Positions 48,050-59,300 of a DNA stretch of 64,000 nucleotides are shown one piece after another (positions within the stretch are counted from its first letter, which is position 1; each line of letters opens with the position of its first letter). The notes beneath the pieces are model-generated. The model did not search any database and had not been told where the DNA came from. It saw only the letters and a program-made list of their open reading frames with translations. This stretch comes from Nakazawaea peltata (Eukaryota > Ascomycota > Pichiomycetes > Alaninales > Pachysolenaceae). The position numbers and the translations under genes were made by a program. The stretch covers positions 438,222-502,221 of the forward strand of contig BCGQ01000005.1 of NCBI GenBank assembly GCA_001599355.1, written 5' to 3'.

Positions 48050-50209
48050 TCACGACGGATTGAATGGAATAAATCCAAATGTAGACGCTCCCAGATCTTC
48101 AGGAACATCATAACTTGATGATCCTGATACCATACTGGCATTCTCATGGTCTTCTCCATTCTTTGGATATTCGAATTTTTGATTATTATTTGGGGCTTGA
48201 ACATTAGCTGGAATCGTAGTAGGATAAAGTCTTGACGAGTTATAATAAAACCCATTTGATGTAGACAAATGATCTGCTTCTTCTTCTTCTTCATCTTCTT
48301 CCAAACTATGTCCATAAAACGGCCCATAACCAATAGAATATCCCAGAGTTGTGGTTGAGGATTGAGGATGTTGATGAGCCGGATGATAATTAGAATTGAA
48401 TCCTGGATTCGACCCTGATGAGGTCTGGATGTTAGGTGTTTGTTGTTCAAGTAATTGATGAGATTGTTGGACATCTTGCTGATATGATGATCCACTATCA
48501 GTACCATTAGTTCCTTGTGGACGATAATGTAATGGATGATGTTGCGATACCAGACGAGATTGAAGATTTTGAGCAGGCCCCGTGAAAGTCTTCATCGTCT
48601 CCCAAAAGTCCATTTCTTCTTCTGCGTCTTCTGAGATGAGATTGACTTTCTTTGGAGCTGTATGAGGTGTTGGGTGATTAAGTTGTTGAGACTGTTGTTG
48701 TTTCATAGACGTAGTAGGGAATAAAGGTTCTCTTGATGTACCATAAGTCTCAATATTGGATGTTCTATAAGTCGAATAAGAGTCAGAGGTAGTGCTTGTC
48801 AGAAGTCTTGACTTCTTTGGTGATCTTGCTGCAGCATTTGAAGAATTTGCTCTCTGGTCTGAGTTCAAAAGCTTGAGTAAATCACTTTCTTTCCCTGTAG
48901 CCGATGGAGAACTACTACCTTCTGGACTGGATTGTGAACTGTTCAATTTAGGTACCTCTGTTAAAGGTGGAAGGTATCTGAAATGTTGATATCTGTTGAG
49001 TTGATTCTCCGGTTCCGGTACTGACACCTGTTGCGGAGCATAATGATGAGTGATATGTTGATGAATAGTAACTGAGACTGAGTATCTTTTCAGAAGCTCG
49101 ATTAATTTTTGCAGAACTTCCTGAGAATCAATAGAACCAAATCCATTTGGGATCTCTTCTCCAATAGAATTAGTGAGTGAATATTTCCAATCAACTTTGG
49201 ATTGTAAAGGTCGTGGAGAAGAGGTATTAGCACGCGACGTAGGCTGTGGAATGTTAAATACATCCTGCTTGTCTTTAGATTTCAGCAGCAGCAGTAACAG
49301 CAGCAGTTTTTGTCTTCTCTCATAGATCTGTCTATCCAAAACCAGAGATAACTCTGTCAAGGGAGTATTCTCACGAGAATCAGGAGTCACACCCGTATGA
49401 GATGGTGTTCTTTGATCATCATCACTGTCATTTTCATCATTATCATTATCATTATTATCACTTTTTTCACGTAAACTTGAGTTTAACAACTCAGTCAAAT
49501 CAGCAGGAGCATCTCCGTTGACCAGTTGGACTTCTTTAGCAATATCTGGATCAGCTTTTCCTCTAGCAATACTGGTCAATAATTTCCTCCATTGATTACG
49601 ACATGTAAGAGAAGGACGACCATCCATTTGAGACAGAATTTTCTTCCAAGTAGTCCCATGCAATTTGATCATACGAATAAGTTTGATGTTTTCCAGTTTA
49701 TCCCATTCACGTAACCGGTCTTTAGAAGCGGGCAGTAACAGTTCCAAATATCTTTTAGCACATTGGTCTTGATTCCGCCCTTCTACCATTGTTTCTACTT
49801 GATACCAATGAGGCCCATAAGTCTGGAACAGTTTGATCAACTGGGCATCTTCCTCGGCGGTCCAACGTCCCTTACGCATATTAGGATCAAGCGAAGAGTA
49901 CCATCTTTTACGACATTGACGAGCATTCCAAGCAGTGATGCCCAGTCGAGATCTAATGCCATCCCAATCTTCATTGGTGAGATCTTTCCCAGAAGGGAAG
50001 TCTTTAAGGAACAGAAGAGTGCTTTCTTTCAAGGAGTCATCTTCCTCTTTGGTCCACGTCTTTCTATTGTCACGGCGGTAAGTTTGATAGCCCAAGGTTT
50101 TGGTGATTAAATGAGCGTCTATCCGCGGCTTTCGTTTCAGTTTAGTTACTTTGGCCTTCTGATAGTCTTTAGCAGCGAGCAGTGGAGCTGGCGACGTCAG
50201 GTCGGTCAT
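48050..50209 (-). CDS. BAS1: Myb-type transcription factor Bas1
   Basis: 719 residues. Three Myb repeats in the N-terminal third: TWTKEEDDSLKES...ARQCRKRWYSSLDPN (R1), KGRWTAEEDAQLIKLFQTYGPHW...DQCAKRYLELL (R2) and WDKLENIKLIRMIKLHGTTWKKI...TCRNQWRKLL (R3). The R2 and R3 wording is Bas1-specific. In yeast Bas1 with Pho2 activates adenine, histidine and one-carbon genes. The remaining two thirds are low-complexity Ser/Gln/Asn/His with acidic patches. A run of eight apparent leucines at 49283-49306 is seven CTG plus one TTA, so in this genome it reads AAALAAAA. Confidence 0.88.
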   Translation of the reverse strand: MTDLTSPAPLLAAKDYQKAKVTKLKRKPRIDAHLITKTLGYQTYRRDNRKTWTKEEDDSLKESTLLFLKDFPSGKDLTNEDWDGIRSRLGITAWNARQCRKRWYSSLDPNMRKGRWTAEEDAQLIKLFQTYGPHWYQVETMVEGRNQDQCAKRYLELLLPASKDRLREWDKLENIKLIRMIKLHGTTWKKILSQMDGRPSLTCRNQWRKLLTSIARGKADPDIAKEVQLVNGDAPADLTELLNSSLREKSDNNDNDNDENDSDDDQRTPSHTGVTPDSRENTPLTELSLVLDRQIYERRQKLLLLLLLLKSKDKQDVFNIPQPTSRANTSSPRPLQSKVDWKYSLTNSIGEEIPNGFGSIDSQEVLQKLIELLKRYSVSVTIHQHITHHYAPQQVSVPEPENQLNRYQHFRYLPPLTEVPKLNSSQSSPEGSSSPSATGKESDLLKLLNSDQRANSSNAAARSPKKSRLLTSTTSDSYSTYRTSNIETYGTSREPLFPTTSMKQQQSQQLNHPTPHTAPKKVNLISEDAEEEMDFWETMKTFTGPAQNLQSRLVSQHHPLHYRPQGTNGTDSGSSYQQDVQQSHQLLEQQTPNIQTSSGSNPGFNSNYHPAHQHPQSSTTTLGYSIGYGPFYGHSLEEDEEEEEADHLSTSNGFYYNSSRLYPTTIPANVQAPNNNQKFEYPKNGEDHENASMVSGSSSYDVPEDLGASTFGFIPFNPS

Positions 50210-51232
50210 TCTGGGTCCTTTGTGGGTGAGACGGTGCAGTAACTGACGGTCTAAAGGAGTGGTGGTACTTTGAGTTAGTTGTAAAGGGGTGTAAAGGGGG
50301 TATTTAAAGGGCGCTTAAAGAAAAGGAGAAAGGGAGGATGTTTAGATTTTTTGATGCCCTTTAAAATTTTTTGTGGGCAGAAGGGAGGGGCAGGAAAAGG
50401 AGGGGGGCAGATTTAGTATGGGGATTTGAGGTGAAAATTTGGGGTGAAAATTGGAGCAGATTTCGAGAGGTGGTACCTTCAAGAATGGGTAGTAGTTGTG
50501 AACTGAGGTGGTTGAGGAGATCGTAATACTCTTCCACTCATTCATTCATCTATCGATCTGAAGTAAGTTTCCACCTTTCCCTTCTAACCTAGTACTTCAT
50601 TACTAACAAATCTTCCTCATCTCAAATGAGCAAATTACTAATTTCGTCACCGTTAGGTGCCTCAATAGGTAAGGGCAAGATTTTGGCTCAAGATTGAATT
50701 TGTATAGGAGTTATTTCAGTCCCCAAAATCTCTCTTCATCTCTCGACTACACATCCAGCTCGTTGAAGACTCTGATCAACTTTTTTCTGGTTTCTACCCC
50801 CTTCGCTCCCACCTTCCCCTCTGACCACTTCTGTCCCTCCTCTCTTTTGATCCTCAATCTACCCCTGCCCTCTTTCTTTTCTGCCCTCTCTTTTTTTTCC
50901 TCTCCTTTCTCCCTTTGTTTCTCCCTTTATCTTTACTATCTGCTCAGCCCTTATTTCCTTTTACAGAAATTATCTCAATCCACACGACTAACTTCTCACC
51001 GTGTCATCTTCACTTTACCGAGATTCACTTCTTAATATCATTGATCCTAGACCTCATATCACCCAAACCACTATACAACTAGCATATTTACAACTCTCTG
51101 GCCCAATTAGATCCCTCAAATGTCAATTAACCTCAAATTGACTCCACATTACTAAGCAATTCTTCAAATTACTGCTCAAATTACGGCCCAAATCACTACT
51201 TGACTCAATTCACATACAATTTATAGTTGGTG
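50210..51232. other. Divergent promoter BAS1 / deubiquitinase, with strand-skew flip
   Basis: About 1 kb. The BAS1 half (50282-50420) is purine-rich on the plus strand and the deubiquitinase half (50795-50945) is pyrimidine-rich, so both are C/T-rich in the sense direction of the nearer gene. It also holds a candidate 5'-UTR intron (see the 50563 entry). Confidence 0.6.
50563..50656 (+). other. Candidate 5'-UTR intron upstream of the deubiquitinase gene
   Basis: Donor GTAAGT (50563-50568), perfect branch TACTAAC (50601-50607), a second TACTAAT (about 50636) and acceptor TTAG ending at 50656. There is no coding exon before the donor, so it would lie in the 5' UTR. A 23-codon ORF starting at ATG 50626 would lose its start on splicing. 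Confidence 0.45.
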
Positions 51233-53518
51233 ATGGACCCTTATCCGTCACATTCACCGCCCGATGTGCCCATACAGCACACTTCCAACAACAGTGGCAC
51301 CTTAAATGGGCACCAAACCCCCACTTATACCCACGAAACGGGTCCTGCTCCCAATTTGGACCCTGATCTGGCCATTCCGGATCAACTTTTATATGAGATA
51401 GCCAAACATAATGTGAGGAACATGCATCGGAAACTCTCGGACGCAGCATATGAACAACGAGAATTACAATCCAAGCACCAAAGACGTCGTTCCAGTGCCT
51501 CTTCATCACATGGAATCAGTATAATCTCGCTACTTGAGTCATCAGAGACTTTATTTGAAGAAGCATCTGAATATCTCTCGAAAAGTGACTATCAAAGAGC
51601 TGCTACTACGTATTTCAAAGGATATACTACATTTAAGTATGCCGAGAGGTTGAACGGAGACCCTTCTATTGCCGATTTGATCGAACAACTACGAAATGTT
51701 TACTCAAATCCGGCCTTTCTGAAATTAAAAGATATAAATGATGAAGCTTATATATCGGAGAGGGAACGTCGGCTGAGGAAGCATGAAACTCAAGGGAAGA
51801 GGACTTTGGATCCTTATGCTAGGGGTCATGCTGAGGAAAGTTCGACTCCATATCCTGAGGAAGAACCAATTGAGACGGTTCATGAGGTTCACCTGGCTCC
51901 TCCTTCGATTCCACCTCCTGGTCCACCTATTGCCTCTCCTCCTGGTCCACCTCCTTCAGGACCACCTCCGGTTCCGTATGCACCTCCTATCCAGCCTGGA
52001 AACTCCAATTTGCAGCATTCAATCCCCCCAATTCCGATCCCTTCACTACCTACAAATCATTCTATATCTACTCCACCATCTATACCTCCACCCCCAGTGC
52101 CCAATTATCCAACGGCTACAGAATATCCTCCACCCCAAGCAGCAAGCTCTAATCATTACGCCAACTCCTATTCTCGTCCACCACTCCCATCCCCACAACC
52201 TTCCCAACAAACCTCTATTTGTGGACTCCAAAATTTCGGCAATTCTTGCTACCTAAACTCCCTCATCCAATGTTTATTCAACATTGGCCCATTCTCCCAC
52301 TTCTTTAAAGACAATATCTACGTAGACTATGTACATCCAACACCCCCTAACCAGCACCCAGACATCTGCCTTTCTTATGGTTTCGGGTCACTATTTCGAG
52401 TCATGGAAAAACACTCAGGTTCAACAATTGCTCCTTCCAGAGTATTCAATTTCTTACTAAAGGTGAGTGGATTTGGTAAATATGAACAACAAGATGCTCA
52501 GGAGCTGTTAATGGTGATCTTTAGTCGTCTTCATGATGAGTTATGGAACTCGCAACTCCTGGAAAGACAATTCCCAAGACTGTTAACTACACAGTTTGTT
52601 CATGATAAAGAGTATATTAAATGGTTGGAACTCAAGGTTGAAAAGGAACACCTTTCTCCAATAAATGGGTTCTTCGAAGGTCAACAGGTTGGTGTAGTCG
52701 AATGTGAGGTGTGTGGATTTCAGTCTAAATCATATTCTTGCTTTAATATTTTATCATTAAACTTACCAGTTCATGCTATGCATAAAAGTCTGACTATTTC
52801 CATAGAAGAATTGATAGACCATTATACGGCACTGGAAGAACTTACGGGAGTGGATTCATGGAAATGTCCTGAATGTGAGAAATCCAGAGCTACTCAAGTT
52901 GGTTCAGAGAAGGAACAACTTGTACAGAAACATGAAGAAGAATGGAGAGAAGTTTTAAGTCGCAATGGATCAGCTGAGTTACTTGAAGAGAAGAGTAACT
53001 CCAAACGGTCATTTTTCCGTCGTAAGAAGACTCCTCAACCTTTAGAGACTCTGCTGACCAAAGCTGCTCATGAGCTTGAAATTTCTCAAGAAGAAGAACG
53101 AAGAATCTTCCAACAACGACTCGTTCAACTGCAAAGAACTGCTAAATCTCGTAGATTCACTCTATTTGTAGCTTTGCCGTCGTATTTGATCATCCATGTC
53201 CAACGGTCAGTACTGAGACAAGCTCGTCTGCTGACTAACGTAAAGTATCCATTAATATTAGAACTCCAAACAGTATCTCCTCATCAACAACGAGTCAGAT
53301 ACAAATTACAATCAACTATCAACCATTCTGGGACTTCTCTGACTAGTGGTCATTATACACTGTTATGTAATAAATCAGCTCATTTAAGTCGTCCTCGTTG
53401 GTGCCAATTCAATGATGATCAATTTGTCGTGGATCTTTCTCATGGAGATATTTTGAGAGGAATTAAAAGATTGACAAGTCATGATGTTTATTTGTTATTT
53501 TATGAGAGAATTGAATGA
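51233..53518 (+). CDS. Ubiquitin-specific protease (USP/UBP family, Doa4-like)
   Basis: 761 residues from ATG 51233 (TTG and GTG codons precede in frame). N-terminal helical segment of MIT type (about residues 100-160: SLLESSETLFEEASEYLSKS, YFKGYTTFKYAERL), a Pro-rich linker (about 220-325), then the peptidase domain. Cys box GLQNFGNSCYLNSLIQCLF with catalytic Cys339; QQDAQE box; zinc ribbon ECEVCG...CPECEK; His box TSGHYTLLCN with His707; and WCQFNDDQF. MIT-like plus USP recalls yeast Doa4/Ubp5 and human USP8, but no rhodanese domain is visible, so the exact orthologue is left open. Confidence 0.85.
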   Translation: MDPYPSHSPPDVPIQHTSNNSGTLNGHQTPTYTHETGPAPNLDPDLAIPDQLLYEIAKHNVRNMHRKLSDAAYEQRELQSKHQRRRSSASSSHGISIISLLESSETLFEEASEYLSKSDYQRAATTYFKGYTTFKYAERLNGDPSIADLIEQLRNVYSNPAFLKLKDINDEAYISERERRLRKHETQGKRTLDPYARGHAEESSTPYPEEEPIETVHEVHLAPPSIPPPGPPIASPPGPPPSGPPPVPYAPPIQPGNSNLQHSIPPIPIPSLPTNHSISTPPSIPPPPVPNYPTATEYPPPQAASSNHYANSYSRPPLPSPQPSQQTSICGLQNFGNSCYLNSLIQCLFNIGPFSHFFKDNIYVDYVHPTPPNQHPDICLSYGFGSLFRVMEKHSGSTIAPSRVFNFLLKVSGFGKYEQQDAQELLMVIFSRLHDELWNSQLLERQFPRLLTTQFVHDKEYIKWLELKVEKEHLSPINGFFEGQQVGVVECEVCGFQSKSYSCFNILSLNLPVHAMHKSLTISIEELIDHYTALEELTGVDSWKCPECEKSRATQVGSEKEQLVQKHEEEWREVLSRNGSAELLEEKSNSKRSFFRRKKTPQPLETLLTKAAHELEISQEEERRIFQQRLVQLQRTAKSRRFTLFVALPSYLIIHVQRSVLRQARLLTNVKYPLILELQTVSPHQQRVRYKLQSTINHSGTSLTSGHYTLLCNKSAHLSRPRWCQFNDDQFVVDLSHGDILRGIKRLTSHDVYLLFYERIE

Positions 53519-53927
53519 CAATAATTAGATTAATTAGTATGATAAATGATATAATTTGTAAAGTGGTAGTAGCTGGTCAATTAGGGGTCCTATCTTTCCA
53601 TTCAGCTTGTGGTCTTTGTGTTGCTAAAGATTGGCATCTCATGTAGCAATTAGAGTGATTTTGGGGGTGATTTTAGGGATACACAAAGTCGTGTAAGGAT
53701 AATATTCCTAATTAGGAATAGTCGTGCAAGGTCAATATCACGAATTAGGACATCTTATACCATACAGGTTATCTTTAGGGAGAGTGCTCTACGAAGAGTG
53801 CTATAGCAAGAGGCCGATAGCTGAAGCCTCTAGGACAGGACCATACCTGAAGTTTCTAAGGCAGTCTATTGCATCTACTTAGTCTATGGCTAAATGTTTA
53901 TTAGGTGATACACAAGTGAATAGCGAT
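53519..53927. other. Convergent 3'-3' region with an ideal Mcm1-type palindrome
   Basis: 409 bases between two stop codons. At 53703-53720 there is an 18-base perfect palindrome TATTCCTAATTAGGAATA, a textbook CC(A/T)6GG box. The surrounding ~34 bases are imperfectly repeated directly downstream (GTCGTGTAAGG and GTCGTGCAAGG units). Confidence 0.6.
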
Positions 53928-55358
53928 TTAATCAACTCTCAGTTGATTAATATGTAATGGACTAAGGTTATTAGAGAACTGTTTCTTCTTTCTAGCCATT
54001 CTCTTTAACTTCGATTTCACAACCATCACTGGTACACTACTTTTAGTGACAATATAATTCGATAATGATCCAAGCAACACACCCTTCAAAGAAGATCTTC
54101 CCTTTGATCCCACAACTACCAAGTTAGGTGTAAGATGATCGATGATTTCCAAGATTAAATGACGAGGAATTGGATGATGTACACTCTCAATAACCACATG
54201 GACTTGTAATTTAGTTAATTGTAATTTCTCAAGTACAGCTTTGGTCATATATTCGACACTTTCCTTACGGATACCTTCACGGTCAGTGGATTTAGGAGTG
54301 AATGACACCAGTGTTGAGGACAGAGCAGCAAGACTTTTAGCCCTTGACAGGTCTCCATTGATACTGGAAGAAGCATGTTCAGTGTCTTCTAAAACATTGA
54401 CAACGTATAACACAGATCCATCTACAAGGATAGTTCCAACGGCCCATTCTAAAGCATAAATGGATTCTGGAGAAAAGTCCATACATAAGAGGAAAGTCTT
54501 CGGTTGTTCTTTAGTCTGCAGTAAGAGATCAAAGAAATGACCTCTAGTGAGAGTACGAACGGCTCTTTGATGTACAGCGTCAGATTCAATGTCAGATGTT
54601 TGAATTTCAGCATTCAATTGCAGTGCCAATTCACTATCCAATTTGTTCTCAGCACTACTTGTATATTCATTACCCGAGTCTGGAGAAACAAGCTTCTTTT
54701 TATAAGTAGCATATGATTGTAATTTATTCTTACGCTCATCCAGTTCTTGATAAGTAGTAGCAGTAATAGATTTATCGTAGCCCAATTCTTCGGCGATTTC
54801 TTCGAACTGTTTCTTACTTTCTGGTGGGATCTCACTACGAGTTTCACGAGCATTAATAATCGCACGATGAGCAGCATCAAGTTCGTCGATTGAAATCAGT
54901 TTACGGGCCTCCTTGGAGATTTTCTCGGCCGGCGAGATTTGTTCTTTCTTCGACAGAAGTGCATAATTGGGGAGTTCTTGGATTCCCGGTTCAATAAGTT
55001 CTTTCAGTGTAGTTGCAGTTTCTTGTTCATCACCCGAGATAATCTCCTCTTCACTAGGTTCGTAAGAATCTTCATCATCATCTTCACTACTTTCACTCTC
55101 ACTATCACTACTACGATCATTATCACTATCTTCTCTTAAACGTGAAGGAGAACGTAATCTTTCTGATGGATCATGGGATGTGATGGACCATTTGTATTCT
55201 TCTGGTTTGGAACGGGAAACTGATCTGCTCATGGTAGTTTGATTGATGGTACGACCGCGGCTGCCACCAGCTCCGGGGGACAACGAACGGCCTCTGCCTT
55301 TGTCCATTGAGCTGAGTACTTTCAATGACTCTGCTTGGAGAGAAGCTTCAAGGGACAT
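53928..55358 (-). CDS. Universal stress protein (UspA) domain protein
   Basis: 476 residues. The N-terminal half is disordered: Ser/Arg-rich (SRSVSRSK), then a Ser/Asp/Glu acidic block near residues 75-110. The C-terminal UspA domain starts at TFLLCMDFSPESIYALEWAVG (about residue 288) and ends with VVVGSKGRSSLKGVLLGSLSNYIVTKSSVPVMVV (about 417-450), which contains the ATP-binding G-x2-G-x9-G-[S/T] motif. Such fungal USP fusions are known but poorly characterised; nucleotide binding and a stress role are inferences. The many Ser/Pro sites suggest phosphoregulation of the N-terminus. Confidence 0.85.
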   Translation of the reverse strand: MSLEASLQAESLKVLSSMDKGRGRSLSPGAGGSRGRTINQTTMSRSVSRSKPEEYKWSITSHDPSERLRSPSRLREDSDNDRSSDSESESSEDDDEDSYEPSEEEIISGDEQETATTLKELIEPGIQELPNYALLSKKEQISPAEKISKEARKLISIDELDAAHRAIINARETRSEIPPESKKQFEEIAEELGYDKSITATTYQELDERKNKLQSYATYKKKLVSPDSGNEYTSSAENKLDSELALQLNAEIQTSDIESDAVHQRAVRTLTRGHFFDLLLQTKEQPKTFLLCMDFSPESIYALEWAVGTILVDGSVLYVVNVLEDTEHASSSINGDLSRAKSLAALSSTLVSFTPKSTDREGIRKESVEYMTKAVLEKLQLTKLQVHVVIESVHHPIPRHLILEIIDHLTPNLVVVGSKGRSSLKGVLLGSLSNYIVTKSSVPVMVVKSKLKRMARKKKQFSNNLSPLHINQLRVD

Positions 55359-56359
55359 ATTAAAGTGAGTATCAAGTGATTGAGAGTGTGATTGGGCGTG
55401 ATTAGCAGTAAGGGTGTAAAGTAAAGGAGTTATGTAAACGAGTAAAGTAAAAGAGCGCTAAAGAGATATATTTAATAGAAGGAAAGCAGCAAATTGAAGG
55501 GGCAAAAAGACGTCTTGGCAGCTGCGCCTGGAAAGGGCAAGGGCAAATGAGGCGGCGATGGGTCATGGAGTGGGGGTGAGGGGAGTATGGGGAAGGTATT
55601 GAAGGGAGGGCATTTGGGGAGGGTATTTGAGGGAGGTACTTAGGGAGGGAATTTAGGGAGGGTTTCCCCAAGACTATCTTCATGGAGGTGTTATGATGAA
55701 AGTGCAGTCCGAAGTATTGAAGTGTTAGCAATTTATGAAAATCATCCCTCCGATTATTCAGCTCCTTCTGGTGTTATTAACTAACTAATAAATTGCTCAA
55801 TAGATCGTGATCGTTCTGCCCTTTCTTTCTGCCTTATCACTGATCGATTTGACCGGTATAAAAATTACGCCCCCTTTACAGGATCAATTAGATCAATTAG
55901 ATCAATAACGCTCTCAATACCTCTAAATCCATATCAAAATAATGGAAATCACCAGATCAAGCAATGATATCTATTAGATTAAGAATTAGCATTCAAGTAC
56001 ATTCCATACATGTATGACTCAGTTATCATCTGCTATTACTCTCCCAGTCTCTACACAATCTCAATTATCATCTAGTTTAATTCATTGAATTACACCGTAG
56101 TTGATTGTTCTTTTATCATCTTATTAATCAATCTCTTAGTTGTATTCACCCCTAATTAATTATTATCAATTAGAGAATTAATGCGCAGATATTTAAGGGC
56201 CCAGCCCAGCCCTCTATTTGTGTGTTAAAATTGATATCTAAAGGAGAGGAAAAACTTTCCTCACCCACTCACCTACTCTACTCACCTACTCTACTCACCT
56301 ACTCTCATTAATAGTAAACTATATTACCTATATAGATATCCTAACTTCTTAAAATCTCC
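55359..56359. other. Promoter of the USP gene and 3' flank of FAS2
   Basis: 1 kb without a gene. 55590-55665 carries about five copies of a 14-15 base unit near GGGAGGGNATTT, C/T-rich in the sense direction of the USP gene. 56268-56307 carries three copies of CTACTCACCTACT. The rest is AT-rich. Confidence 0.6.
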
Positions 56360-59300
56360 TTAGAACTCACTAATTGCAACTGCAACAGCTTGAACATCAT
56401 CATGAGAAATAGAAACCTTAACATTCTTAACTCCACTAGCCTTAGCAGCCTTAGAAGCCTCACCACTCAAAACAACTTGAGGAGCACCGTTACTATCTCT
56501 GGTGATCTCAATGTCCTTCAAAGCAGCACCGGCTCCTTGAGACTTAACACCCAAAGCCTTGAAAACAGCCTCCTTAGCACTCCAAGTACCGGTGAAGGAA
56601 GCTTGAGAAGAAGGAGCAGCCTTGCAATAGGCAATCTCGGCAGCGGTAAAGTTTCTCTCAACAAAAGTGTCATTCTCAATGTTGACAGCACTCAACAACT
56701 CGACATCAACACCTACACCTTTACCCCCAGTCAAACCTTTAGTAAGAGACTCGACAGTAGAAGAAACGGTGGAAGTAGCTTGAACGGACTTGTTAGTGTA
56801 AACCAACTTGGATTCATCCAGTTTAGAAGGCTCAACTCTAGCCAATGGGTTCAAGTAGACTGGTTGTTCCAAGTCATCAGAGTAAGGAGCCTTATCCTTA
56901 GCGACGAACATGGTGTTTCTGATCACAGCATTGTGCATGTAACGGTAAGCAGCCTTATGACGCTTAGCAACCTTGTCGGCATACTCATTGAAAGTAGCCT
57001 CATCTAAAGCGGCAAGCAAGTAGTCTGGGTGAATAACAACGGCTTGAGCACCCTTTTGACCGAAACCGAACGAAGTGACAGAACAAGCCTTAATACCATC
57101 GGTGTAGATAGACTTGGATGGGTACAAAATGTACTCAAAGTCCTCCATAATCTTGTCGACATTGTCGGCATTTCTGTTACCTGGGACGATACCCGATTGT
57201 AAGATTTGAATAGCACCGTTCAACATCCAAGCACCGGCAGCACCCTTTGGATGACCAGTCAAGTACTTTTGGAATACACCATAAAGTGGGTTACCCTCGG
57301 TTCTACCCAAATGCTTCATCATCAGGTTGATAGTAGCAGATTCGTTCTTATCGTTAGCCTTGGTAGAAGTACCGTGGAACGAGGCGACTCCAAGGTCATC
57401 GATGGTCAAATCGAAGGTAGCCAAGGCACCTCTCAATGGGGCGATCTTGGCGTCGTTACGCCAGAAGTCGTTACCCAACTCATGTTGAGCATGCTTCAAT
57501 TGTTGCTTAGCAGAGTTTTGAACTTGCTCGAGCAACTCTTGTAAGAGCTCGGCGTCATCACCTGCAGTCTCACGAGCAATTTCAACCTCTTCATCGACGA
57601 ACAGCTTGATCAGTCTCTTTCTTTGCTCGAGCAATCTCTTTCTGTACTTGATATCCAACTTAGGATTCTTGACAGACGATGGCAGCTCTCTAGCAACGGT
57701 AAGAATACCCTTACCTGGCAGAGGAACCGATCTACCAATCTTATCGGTAGCGGTGTTGGTTAAAGCACAAATGGCGTAGATTGGAACACCCATCTTGACG
57801 GCAAGATCAGCGGTCATGATGATTTGAGAACCGGCACCTTGAGCTTCCATGAATCCAGATCTGGTAGTAGTGGCAGGTCTAGACATTTCAGAAGGAGTTC
57901 TACCCATGGCGAATTCGTCGTCGGCATTAGAAGTAGCATTCATGTTACCGAACTCGTACGAACCTTCTTCTTGGAAGTCATCGTAACCACCTACAATACA
58001 GACCTTGGCCTTTCCACTCAAGATGGTCTCAACACCGACATCGACAGACTCAACGGCAGTAGCACAGGCACCGACTGGGGTCTTGATAGGACCAGAAGAA
58101 GACAACAACAACATATTAACCCAAGCGGACATAGTGTTGATGAAAGATTCTTGTAAGATATCGTTTTGGACTGGTTGGTCTTTGTAACGATCCTTGAACA
58201 TACCTCTAAGAGCAGTGACACCACCCATACCAGAACCGGAACAGTTACCAACCTCGGAAACGTGGACGTATTTGTAGAATTCATATGGGTCGGTAATACC
58301 AGAGGAGATCAAAGCTTCAACGGTAGAAACCAAGGCGTAAAGAGTAATTGGATCGACTTGGTCGATAATATCTTGACCAATACCATAGGTAGCTGGGTTC
58401 CAACCGGTTGGGATTTGACCGGCAACTAGACGGTCGAATCTTAACAGCTTTGGAACATAGATGACAGCACCCTTCAACAACTTGACGGTGTACTCATCTC
58501 CTCCATCCTCGGTTTGGAAAATTTGACATTTGTCTCCATGTTGAGATTTGAATTGACGGGCAGTCTCTTCAGAAGCGACAAACTCATCCAAATCTTGTTC
58601 AATAATGATCTCTTGAATGAATTCCTTCTTCTCAGGGTTGTAACCGTGGAACAATTCAGGCTCGATCAAACGGATACCACTGTGAGCCAAGATTTGTTCC
58701 TCGTACTTCTTCTTAATATCCTTGTCATCGACAGGAGCAGAAGTCTTAGCATCGACCCAACCGGAATAATGCTTACCCTTGATAGTACCATTGAAATACT
58801 TGATCAAGTTCATGATCCAAGCCATCTCAATACAACCTTCAAGAGAGAACTCACCGTACAGCTCATATTCCCATCTGGTTCTAGCAGAACCCCATGGACC
58901 AACCTCGGCGAAACCGGTGACTACAATAACTCTTTCCAAATCCAAAAGACCTTCCAAATGTGGAGCCAATTTCTTGATCTCTTGGTAAGGCTTCAACTCT
59001 GGGAAATCGTAACTGGCATTGGCTCTCTTGTTAAGTAAGACCTTAGCGAATGGACCATCAGCCTTGTCACCTTCAACGACGATCACGTCGGAGATATGCT
59101 CACGGTGAACAGATTGTCTGATCTCGGAAGTCTCAAGAATCTCAGAACGGGACTTGTGGGTGATCTCCTTCAAGTTCTCAAGGTATTGCAAACCACCGTT
59201 CAAATCGGCCAAAACCGGACCGTTTTGGGCCATCTCGGAGATTTCCGGAGTAAGCAATCCCAAAATGTTAAACGACATTTCCACCTGCGAAAAAGTCTTT

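Noticed and set aside
56390-57007. 205-codon plus-strand frame inside FAS2, and several more antisense frames up to 61635
   Set aside because: Codon bias in a highly expressed gene leaves long open antisense frames. No independent support.
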